Positions 55,900 to 64,000 of a DNA stretch of 64,000 nucleotides are shown here, in pieces. Under the pieces are notes generated by a model. The model worked only from the letters and a program-made list of their open reading frames with translations. It ran no database searches and was not told the DNA's origin. Origin of the DNA: Sternotherus odoratus (Eukaryota; Chordata; Testudines; Kinosternidae); the NCBI GenBank assembly GCA_032164245.1, contig JAVMKO010000007.1:3658001-3722000 (forward strand), in the 5' to 3' direction. Made by a program: the position numbers and the translations under genes. The stretch's first letter is position 1; each line of letters opens with the position of its first letter.

Positions 55900-56460
55900 T
55901 AGCACAGCAGATCATCTTACGTTGGTATGGAGTCGGGATGACTCTTCAGCTCTTGTACATTCAAACATACCCATAATGTGCCATTTTCCTTTTGCATTCT
56001 CACTAAGCTGTTAATCCCGGATCTATACTACTTCTGCTCTGTAAATCATTACAGAATCGTCTGGCTGTTTAAGACTAATTGGGATTTCATACACCCTGAA
56101 AAAGAGATGAGCACATTAGATCTTCTTTGAGGATTGGAGATGGACTAGTGTGCAGTCCTCCTGTTTAGACTCTCACCATCCATTTACCTAGGAGTGCTGC
56201 TTTAGTATCTTTGGAGCTGAAAGAACTTGCAGAGTCACCTTAACTTCAGGTGTGGTTTCCCTCTACATGATTATTCCTTTTGGGCCTTATTCTTGAACCC
56301 CAGTGGGCTACAAATATCTCGTTCGTATGGTGTACCTACTGTGACCTTGGGTTCTAAATTAAGATCTCTACAAGGAGTATGGCAGTGTGTTTAGCCTCTG
56401 CCCGATGGTCTATCAGAAACCTCATTGATACACTCTCAGCATTGTTGTTCAACGCGGGCA
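55900..56460 (-). repeat. Possible further Ty3/gypsy pol remnants
   Basis: On the minus strand SMRFLIDHRAEAKHT near 56400-56440 resembles the 'RFLIDTGAE' protease motif, and VYEIPISLKQPDDSVM near 56050-56095 resembles the segment before reverse transcriptase. Frames are badly broken. Order on the minus strand (protease first, integrase later) fits one deleted provirus-like element, but this is a weak inference. Confidence 0.3.
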
Positions 56461-57449
56461 TTCCTTGGCTCTGTCTCCCTCTAGCTGGTTGCATGGTATT
56501 CTTCTGCTACCACAAGTAAAGTCCTCTTTCTGCATGGGTTCTGTGGTATTGCCTTCTAGCTGAGATGCTCTCCTTCGCACCTTTGCATATGACTACTGTA
56601 TTCATGTGTTACACTATATATTGCCCAGACCCTCGATGAGTAGAACTTTTGCAACTCCTAAATACATGTCTTGGTTTTGTTGCATGTGTTTGAGCCTTGT
56701 ACCTTTTGTCTCAATAGGCCTGTGCCTGGTTTATTGGCCCATTAGCCTTCTTCCATACACTAATTGCTTCAGAAAAATTAATGGAAGTCTTCCCCATCAT
56801 TATGTGTCTCCCTGAACCGGTTGCTTCACCTGCCCTATGGATTGTGATTCACTTCTGCCCACTTAAGTCTGCTTCTCTTAATTCTTTCTTTTTTTTACCA
56901 CATTATGCTGCCACTAAGTACAATTTTGTTCTTGAACATATCCACCTTTCACAGTTCCATGTCTGTGCTCCCTTCCGGCTGTGGATCTGTCCAAAACTGG
57001 TGACCTTAGATGCTGCTTTTTTTCATCACAGCAATCCCTAAGCCCAGCTATTATTTCAGGAAGCCTTGATGATCCATTTGGCAGGTACTAGACAGTTACT
57101 TGCGCTCAGCCCTTCCTTGCTCAATACGCAGAAGAGAATTGTCACTTTCAGGCCCTCTGCTTTCTGGCTGGCCCCTGGTTCTGTCACGGGCAGCTGAAAA
57201 TCACTGCCCATTTTTTCTCATGTTTCCCTCCAAGGACAATGGATCATTTTTGCATTAATTGTTTATTCATGGACTCGCTGTAGTGACTTTGAAGTGCCTC
57301 GCTTTCTGGAGTTTTGTCTTTTTTCTTTCCTTTGGTGGTTTTCTTTAATTTTTTTTTTCTGGGGAAGACAAGTTCAGGATCTTCCAATACAATGTGATAG
57401 GGATTTTGTATCTCCTTATGACCTTGTTGTTGCCTTCTGTGTGTTGCAG

Positions 57450-57500
57450 AGCCCGTGTTTGGGATACAAGCATCAACAGAAGGAACTAATGCCTCCTCCT
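57450..57500 (+). CDS. NRG1: Neuregulin-1 spacer exon 2 (Ser/Thr-rich)
   Basis: This second 51-nt, phase 1-1 exon encodes EPVFGIQASTEGTNASS if the preceding exon supplies a G (direct joining to the Ig exon); after spacer exon 1, which ends in A, the first residue would be Lys. It keeps the STEG core of the linker found in other vertebrates and adds the sequon NAS. Acceptor GTGTTGCAG and donor GTAAGT are both strong. Its 3' half closely matches spacer exon 1, and the flanking introns share short blocks, so the pair looks like a tandem exon duplication. The EGF-like exon that should follow lies beyond the window. Confidence is high because length, phase and wording fit the mammalian arrangement. 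Confidence 0.9.
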
Positions 57501-57716
57501 GTAAGTACATACAAACAGTTCAAGTCTTTAGGAACTGGCTTTCCAGATGCCCATTTTCCTTTCTAGCTCCAGGAGTGGATAATGAAGCTATCCCACAGAT
57601 ACAGTAAGTGACAGGGAGCGACCCGTCTGCACATTGGGACTATGAATATATAGTTTAAGGGTCAGGGTTCATGAATGCTATTGTATCAGTCTTTGAGCTT
57701 CAGCGCCTGAGCCAGA

Positions 57717-58521
57717 GACGGTCCAACCTTTAGAGCCTCAGGGCCAAATGTATTATTTCAGAAAGGTCAAGGGGCCATAGTCCGACAGTGCAGAGGGAGA
57801 GGAAACCACCAAAGTCCCCCTCTGGGAATTTCCCCATTGTGGGGGAGTCCCCAGCAAGCACTCTGGCTCCTACCCCCTTTCCTCAGCACCTGGTACTGGA
57901 ATGTGCTATGCTCCAGATACCCCCATCTGGAACATGGCCCCTGAGGGTCCTTCCAAGTCTGTTGCCAGCTGGCTCGTGTTAAAGCTTGGCCGTTTCTTCT
58001 CTCTTTCCCCTGGCCTGGGCTGCCTTGGGTGGCTGTGTGGGGGAGGGGAGACATTTTTGCTGAGTGCTCCCTTAGGTTCAGGCAGAGCCAGCTGAGCTCC
58101 CACCCTGCTCTTTGTGGGGCTCCGGCAGCCCAGCAGGGAAGTGGACAACGGAGCAGCAAGAGCTACTCTTCTCCCCTCCTCTGCAGTGCAGAGGCAGCCA
58201 GGCGGGGGGGGTGGGGGGGGGGGGTGGCGCTGAGCAGACGCATCAGCGAAGGGACAGCGGCTGTTGTGACCGCTCCCCACAGAGCTCCCGGGGCGGCTGG
58301 GGAAGCAGCGTGAGGCCGCTGTGGAGGCGGCACTCCTCCATCCTCCGTGTCGCGACGGGGCTGATTCAGACCCTTCCGTTTTTGAATCGTGTAGGTTGCT
58401 GCTCAGGGAGCCACTTTTCAATTCCTGACAATGGACACGTTGTCGTCTTAACACAGTCACCCCAGAGGGTCCCAGTTTAGAAGCCCCTACACCCCCCCCC
58501 CCCCCACTGGACACCCCTGGC
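57717..58521. mobile_element. Possible hAT-like element, GC-rich
   Basis: The left end reads GACGGTCCAACCTTTAGAGC and 'ctcagggccaaatg'; the right end reads ACTGGACACCCCTGGCCCAA, whose complement resembles a hAT start (CAGGGGTGTCC). The interior is GC-rich with a poly-G tract at 58205-58222 and a poly-C tract at 58492-58506. No target duplication was found. A 222-codon minus-strand frame here has no recognised domain. Confidence 0.4.
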
Positions 58522-59499
58522 CCAAACAGCTGGCTTTTGAGAGTCAGGGAGGCATTCCACCTGGAGTACATCACTGTGTAACTGGTTGGACGATTGGTGG
58601 GAACGGGATTGTGTTCCTATGAAACACTAGGAACTGGCTACTGCCGGGGTAAATGAACCATTGGTCTGATGATCCCTCATGACAGTTCAAGTGTTTCTAT
58701 AAAATGTATTCTGCATGGTATAGAAAAAATATATATAGATGCCCTTAATTCACCTTTAATAGCTACTGTAGGAGCATAATATGGCATTATGCCAAATTCC
58801 TGGACATGGAACTCGGAATATTCTCTGTACTTAAAATGAGAAATAAGATTAATGCCTGCAGATTTTTTGCTAGCTATTGGATTGATTGGTGCTTTTAACT
58901 GTGTGTCGAGGGAAAGTAAGAAAGTAGGGGCTGGCAAACATCTTTCAGCCTGCAAGGTCCGAGTAATAAAATGGGATCTTATGTTTTTGAGGCATAACAG
59001 CTGGGCAAAAAGACAACCCACCTGAAAGGCATCCGCAGGCCTGGGTATTGAAAATAGCCCCTTAGACTTCCGTGACCTAATTCTGCTCTCACCTGGATGT
59101 AAATGAGGAGTCACTCCATCCACGTTAGGAGAATTAAACAGGAAAATGGTTGAGGGAGCACAAGTAGACCCCACCCCTGCCCATCCTCGCCCCTCGGGTA
59201 GACAAAACGCTCCCAAAGCAGAATGGTCGTGTTTTATAGTTGCTTTGTGGACACTGACACACGGGCCATGGCAAGGCGAGATGTTCGGAGTTGTTTAGGG
59301 TTTTTTCCTGGTCTGACTGAGTCACGCCCATTTCACAGGAGTTGTTTTGAATCTTGTAACAGTCACAGGGGGTAAAATCTTCCACCACACTGAGAAGATG
59401 AGATATTGTTTCAGAAAACATACCGGCAGTGTCACCATCAGCCAAACACAAGAAAGAATTGCAGAACATTGCCCTGGCTAAATTTTCTTAAGTGACCAG

Positions 59500-59660
59500 T
59501 GATTTTAGGTGCCTCATTTTTGGGAGGGGAGGGACCCAACTTGAAACATCTTAAGGGTGCCTAGTTTTCAGCAGGCAAGTGCTCCCCACTTTCTAAGATC
59601 ATGTCCCTTTAATGTGTGTCAGGTAGGCACTCCAAAATAGAGGTGCCCTCCTCAAAATCA
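59500..59660. repeat. Degenerate interspersed repeat
   Basis: Contains 'ttttaggtgcctcatttttg', 'aagggtgcctagttttcagc' and 'ggtgccctcctcaaaatcac', which share vocabulary with 7940-8110 and 31170-31285. It is an old family that I cannot name. Confidence 0.4.
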
Positions 59661-60909
59661 CTAATCCCTTTTAAATATAGGTATTGGTGCTTGAATTATC
59701 CAACAGTTCATCTGGATCAGTAGAAAAGAACATGAACAGATAATGACACTCCACAATCTTACTGAAACCACCGAGCTTGTGAAACTGACTTGCCACAGAA
59801 CAGTCTGGAAATCCAGGAGAGGAGGGAGAAAATTCAGGTCAAAACTCGTTCATATCCTCTTTCATCATCCAAGGATCTGTGGATGATGCTAACTTATCAA
59901 CGATAGCACTGTCAGGTGGTTTGTTTTCCAAATGCAAAGTAAATTATACTTGCAAGATAGTGCCCATTAAGTTTATATTTTATTATTCAATACTGAAAAC
60001 TAAATTATAGCTTTTATTTTTCTCGTCAGGGTAGTTCTGTGTGATAGAATTTCCCCTGCAGGATTGGATGAGCTAAGTGAGCAGATCACTAGTAATCAGA
60101 GCCCTTTGCGCTATCATTAGCAAGTGTTGCTGAGGTCGTCTGAGCGATTAGGGAATGGAAGTCATTTTTCTTCTGTTTTTAGGGCTGCAGTGACCTGAAA
60201 CAAATCCCTCACAACCTCAAACTCTTTTCTGTATGCTGCTGGTGAGGGAGAAGGAATTCTGCAACTTTCTCCCCAAGACAGCTCAGTGCCTTAGTATCGC
60301 ATGCGTTTAGTTAACTGCGTGTTTATGACCAGAAAGGAAAATTTGGTTGGCTTTGCAGGGTTAAGAGAATTGCTGTCAAAATGTTCTGCTTCATCATCAT
60401 GACAGTCAAATATTGTGTTGCATGCCCTTGCTCTGATTTTAAAGTGTCCCTAAAGATGTATTTTTGCTTGTAAAATTATATCATGATGAGATTTGAAAGT
60501 AACCATGTGCCGTGATGATGCACCGGAGAATTAGTGGAGTGCCAGTCATAATCCGTACCTTGCACGAGAAGGAGCTCTGCAGCAAAATCTCTGCATGGGG
60601 AGAAGTGGGTGGGTGATCTCTGTGTATTGGACGTTGCTGGACACTGTCTCTCTGTACACTGTATAAGCACAAAGAAGAGTTTCTGAGAACTTTTGACCTG
60701 CTGGTAACCTGGGATTGGGAAGGAGGATGCCAGTCACGTTGGGATCTCATCCGGGATCAGCGTGGGGGAACTTTTTGCAGGACAGAAGAGGCAGATGGGA
60801 TTGCAGCTGAGGGGAGAGGAAAATCAGACCTTGGAAAGGCTTAGGTGGTTCTTCTTCATGGGGATGGCAGGGAGTTGTCCAAGAGTTTATGGAAATGCAG
60901 GGAGCCTTG

Positions 60910-61084
60910 AATCATAGAACCTCAGAGTTGGAAGGGACCTTACCATATCATCTAGTCCAACCCCTCTGCTCAAAGCAGGATCAATCCCTACTTTTGCCCC
61001 ATAACCCTAAATGGCCCCCTGAAGGATTGAACTCACAACCCTGGTTTTAGCAGGCCAATGCTCAAACTACTGAGCTATCCCTCC
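60910..61084 (-). mobile_element. Tortoise PolIII/SINE, copy 3
   Basis: The minus strand starts GGAGGGATAGCTCAGTAGTT, has GGGTTGTGAGTTCAATCCTT in the B-box region, and ends with the CR1-like tail GTCCCTTCCAACTCTGAGGT. It is close to copy 1 at 24225-24403. Confidence 0.9.
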
Positions 61085-61794
61085 AGCCTGAAGTATGGTG
61101 GAGAGACAGTGGGAGGGTGGGGCAACTGTCAGGAAGCCAGGGTGCCTGTTGGTTGGGAGAAGGAGAAGAAACTGAAGAGGAGTTTTCTGTTTTTCATTCT
61201 TCCACACAGAACAAGTGTCATCCTTGATTATCTAGGGGTAAAACTAGCTCAACCTAATGAGCAATAGCAGTGGGAAATGTTGGACTTGAAAACAGTCAAA
61301 ACCAGTAAGAGAGTCAAAGGAAAGATTGAAACCTCTGGGGAGAATATTTGTCTGAAGGGGTACTGCTGAATCATGTGGATTCCTCACTCGCAGACGCCTG
61401 TGCTGCTGCCGTGGAATTATTTCCATGTGGCCTCGATTCTACAAAAGCCCCAACTTTCTTTTCCCTAAAATAGATCCTCAGCAACCCTGTTCGGGAAGTG
61501 CTAGTTCAGAAAACCCATGTGAGCTCCTTAACTGGGTAATCTTGAGAAATTAAAAAGAGAGAGAAGGAAAAACCCCAACCCTTTTTGGAATCAGCTCTAG
61601 GCTTATCATTCATTAAAGACCAAACTCACGCACTGTGAGAGCAGGCAGAGTCTTTGGGTTGCAGGTGGATGCCGTGTGGATGGAGGGGTTAGAAAGGTGA
61701 AAGCCGCCACCTCCAACCTGGGAAAAGGGTATGGCAGCGATGTAGGTCTCTCCGTCCGTGCTGGTGCTAAGACTGCACCGGCACCCCCCCGGGT

Positions 61795-61865
61795 TTGAAG
61801 AGGTTTTCATCATATACAGGGTTTGCAGTTTGGTTTATATTGTTCCAGCACCACTGGCGCCCTCT
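61795..61865. repeat. hAT-like repeat end, related to 51500-51600
   Basis: Contains 'gttttcatcatatacagggt', 'ttgcagtttggtttata' and 'ttgttccagcacc', matching the block after the C-rich tract at 51500. Only part of the repeat is visible. Confidence 0.4.
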
Positions 61866-62112
61866 TCTTTGAGTGTGGATTGAAATATCCGCTGTGGTCC
61901 TTCACTGCCAATTGTGTCCACAAGTCCACATGCATCACATCCTGTTGTGCAAGCCAGGCTAGAGACCTCTTCCAGAGGGTGCAGGAACACTTGCACTGCT
62001 GCTCCTCCCATGGTCCTGCTGTATCGTCTATTCAGATACAAAGTGGAGGGCAGCACCTGGTGTTCACCCTTTGCTCTCTGGATGAATTTCACCATATTTT
62101 CTCCTAAACCTA

Positions 62113-63090
62113 AATGACAAGAACACCATGCTGGGTCTTCCGACAGTGGCCGATGCCAGAGAACAGGGCAATTATCAAGTGATTGTCCACTCCCAGCTTC
62201 TGACAGTCAGCGGCTAAGGACATCCAGAGCATGGGGCTGCATCCCTGACTGTCTTGGCTAATAGCCATTGACAGACCTATCCTCCATCAATTTATCTAAT
62301 TCTTTCTTGAACCCAGTTATAGTCTTGGCCTTCACAGCATCCTCTGGTAATGAGTTCCGTAGGCTGTCTGTGTTGTGTGAAGAAATACTTCATTTTTGCG
62401 TGTTTTAAACCTGCTGCCTATTAATTTCATTTGGTGGCCCCTGAGTCTTGTATTTTGTGAGGGGGTACATAACACCTCCTTATTCACTTTCTCCACACCA
62501 GTCAAGATTTTATAGACCCCTATCATATCCCCCCTTAGTCATCTCTTTCCAAGATGAACAGTCCCAGTCTACAGAGGAAGGAGGTTTCTCGCCTTCCTCT
62601 GCAGCAGGGGGCATGGGTCACTTGCTGGAGGATTCTCTGTACCTTGAAGTCCTTCAACCAAGATTTGAGGACTTCAATAACTCAGATATAGGTGAGAGGT
62701 ATATTGCAGGAATGGGTGGGTAAAATTCTGTGGCCTGCGTTGTGCAGGATGTCAGACTAGATGATCATAATGGTCCCTTCTGATCTTAAAGTCTGAGTCT
62801 TTTCTAATCTCTCCTCATATGGAAACCATTCCCTACTTCTCATAATTTCTGTTACCATTCTCTGTATCTTTTCCAGTTCTAATATATCTTTTTTGAGCTG
62901 TAGCAACCAGAAGTGCTTGTAATATTCAAGATGTGGGTGTACCCTACATTTACATAGAGGCATTATGTTATTTACTGTCTGATTATCTGTCCTTTTTCTA
63001 ATGAGTCCTAACGTTCTGTTAGCATTTTTAACTGCTGCTGCACACTGAATGGATGTTCTCAGAGAACCATCCACAATGATTCCAAGATGC
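62113..63090 (-). mobile_element. CR1 LINE, antisense, with nested insert
   Basis: The minus strand encodes HLGIIVDGSLRTSIQCAAAV and then KNANRTLGLIRKR (63030-63092 region), a conserved part of the C-terminal half of CR1 ORF2. It continues LEYYKHFWLLQLKKDILELE. The rest, to 62113, is the 3' portion ('ggctaatagccattgacaga', 'cttccgacagtggccgatg' on the plus strand). A 225-bp insert at 62571-62795 breaks it. Stops show it is inactive. Confidence 0.85.
62571..62795 (+). mobile_element. CR1-type 3' fragment nested in an antisense CR1
   Basis: The insert is flanked by AGTCT at 62566-62570 and 62796-62800. It contains GGTCACTTGCTGGAGGATTC, 'gtggcctgcgttgtgcagga' and ends GATCATAATGGTCCCTTCTG with 'atcttaaagtctg', a CR1-like tail. 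It is therefore a 5'-truncated sense-strand retrotransposon copy that landed in an older antisense one. Confidence 0.75.
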
Positions 63091-63108
63091 ATCCAAGAGC
63101 ATGCACAA

Positions 63109-63124
63109 TTGAAAAAAAAAAAAG
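63109..63124. repeat. Poly-A tract
   Basis: About 13 A residues at the distal edge of the antisense CR1. It may be incidental. Confidence 0.6.
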
Positions 63125-64000
63125 CCAGCTAGCTCTAATACTCAGTTTAGAGGTGTGACATGTCAGCCAGCCATCTCATCCCTTCTGTCCATAGATAATA
63201 ATTTGTTCAATCCATCCCAGACATGGCTAGAATAATGCATTTTCCAACCTGCATATTAAGCGGTGCAGATTCAGACAGACACAGCCTGGATCCCACAGAG
63301 GCATTTTGGCTGTCACACTAGCTCAGGTTCAAAATTGTGCTTCCATTTAAAACCAGGCACATTAAACACAAAAACTACATTGATTGTATAAGGAGATTGT
63401 ATTTTTCAAGTGTATTGATATGTATATACACTGTCGAAGATAACTGTCTCACTAGTCTGTAGCCTGTATATTAAAATCTTCTAAATGAAATCACACGTTT
63501 TTTTGCTAGTGGTGGGTGAAGTGCTTTAGGCCAAATAAGAATGGGCCCAAGCCACCTTCCATCTCCCAAATTGTACCCAACCCCTCCATTAAGATTAGTG
63601 GAAAGTGTGTGATAAGAACCTCCCCTACACACTTAATAATTGTTCCTCTCCACATAGATGCTCAATAAGTACAACCCTCTCCTCAACTCTAATCCTTCTT
63701 CTGAGCCCCACTGCCTGCTAAATTAGCAGCAACTGCTGGTGACCTTAGGATCTACAGTACAGAATGCATTGCCCTTTGGATACTGTTAATCATGCAGCCT
63801 TCCTTGTGAGATTTAGGAGCTGGAGATGAAGCCTCCTGCAAAGAGCTGGACAGATCCCTGTTATCCTTGGTGGGAACTGAGTTTTGGGAGGGGAGATCAA
63901 GCCCAGAGGTTTTTGGAGAGCTCTCCCAGTCTGGGGACATGCTTACAAGAGGGATCTACCCTTTAAAAATTACCTTGTGGGGTTCCATGTACCCTGCCTC

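Larger units (their letters stand above)
53997..57449 (+). other. NRG1 intron between the two spacer exons
   Basis: The 3.45-kb intron begins GTAAGT and ends GTTGCAG. It holds the right copy of the local duplication, a tRNA-like repeat (54880-55075) and decayed antisense Ty3/gypsy sequence. The flanks of both spacer exons share short blocks: AGTTCAGGATCTTC upstream (53890-53903 and 57371-57384) and TTTCTAGCTCC downstream (near 54057 and 57561). Confidence 0.8.
57501..64000 (+). other. NRG1 intron downstream of spacer exon 2 (5' part)
   Basis: The intron opens GTAAGT and runs off the window. It holds a possible hAT-like element (57717-58521), a SINE (60910-61084) and an antisense CR1 (62113-63090). 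Between 58530 and 59490, 59670 and 60900, 61100 and 61790, and 63100 and 64000 nothing is recognised. No EGF-like exon is visible. Confidence 0.75.

Noticed and set aside
57906..58574. 222-codon minus-strand frame
   Set aside because: It lies in a GC-rich, probably hAT-derived segment with homopolymer G and C tracts, and no family resemblance was seen.
62757..63092. 111-codon minus-strand frame as a gene
   Set aside because: It is CR1 ORF2 sequence in an antisense fossil.

Overview
This window is vertebrate, and almost certainly turtle, intronic DNA from inside the neuregulin-1 (NRG1) gene, read on the + strand. The turtle assignment rests on repeats: three copies of the tRNA-like tortoise PolIII/SINE with a CR1-derived tail (near 24.2, 31.6 and 60.9 kb), many CR1 LINE fragments, and several reptile-type MITE families. 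It is a calibrated inference from recognised families, not a database result.

Four short coding exons are supported. Exons at 36997-37174 and 41605-41729 encode the two halves of the NRG1 Ig-like C2 domain. Two 51-nt, phase 1-1 exons at 53946-53996 and 57450-57500 encode the Ser/Thr-rich spacer between the Ig and EGF-like domains. All four have AG acceptors and GT donors, and their phases fit together (1-2, 2-1, 1-1, 1-1). No first exon, EGF-like exon or transmembrane exon was found, so both ends of the gene lie outside the window. The first 37 kb is probably the intron upstream of the Ig exon, though the sequence alone does not prove it.

The remaining more than 99% is non-coding and packed with dead mobile elements. 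From left to right: an L2-type LINE fossil bracketed by two short Penelope-like termini (1.4-2.1 kb); CR1 reverse-transcriptase fragments split by an insertion (5.1-6.8 kb); a PIF/Harbinger-like MITE (10.8 kb); a complete solo LTR with a 5-bp target duplication (12.4-13.5 kb); a TA-flanked MITE (13.5 kb); a Helitron swollen by a G-rich/C-rich minisatellite (14.3-16.2 kb); another PIF-like MITE (21.7 kb); a CR1 with a SINE inside it (24.0-25.3 kb); an LTR fragment (26.1-26.6 kb); a long inverted-repeat, Penelope-like element with a hammerhead-like motif in each arm and a MITE inside one arm (30.2-31.2 kb); a hAT element with perfect 8-bp target duplications (40.6 kb); a PIF-like MITE inside an older repeat (42.2 kb); a pogo/Tigger-like element with a GC-rich inverted minisatellite and a 159-bp palindrome (44.9-46.0 kb); an L2 fossil (48.1 kb); a decayed antisense Ty3/gypsy fragment between the two spacer exons (55-57 kb); and an antisense CR1 carrying a nested insert (62.1-63.1 kb).

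No bacterial-type operon, CRISPR array or functional RNA gene is present. The strongest leads are the twin spacer exons with shared flanking sequence, the long Penelope-like hairpin, and the DNA transposons that have gained oppositely oriented GC-rich minisatellite blocks.
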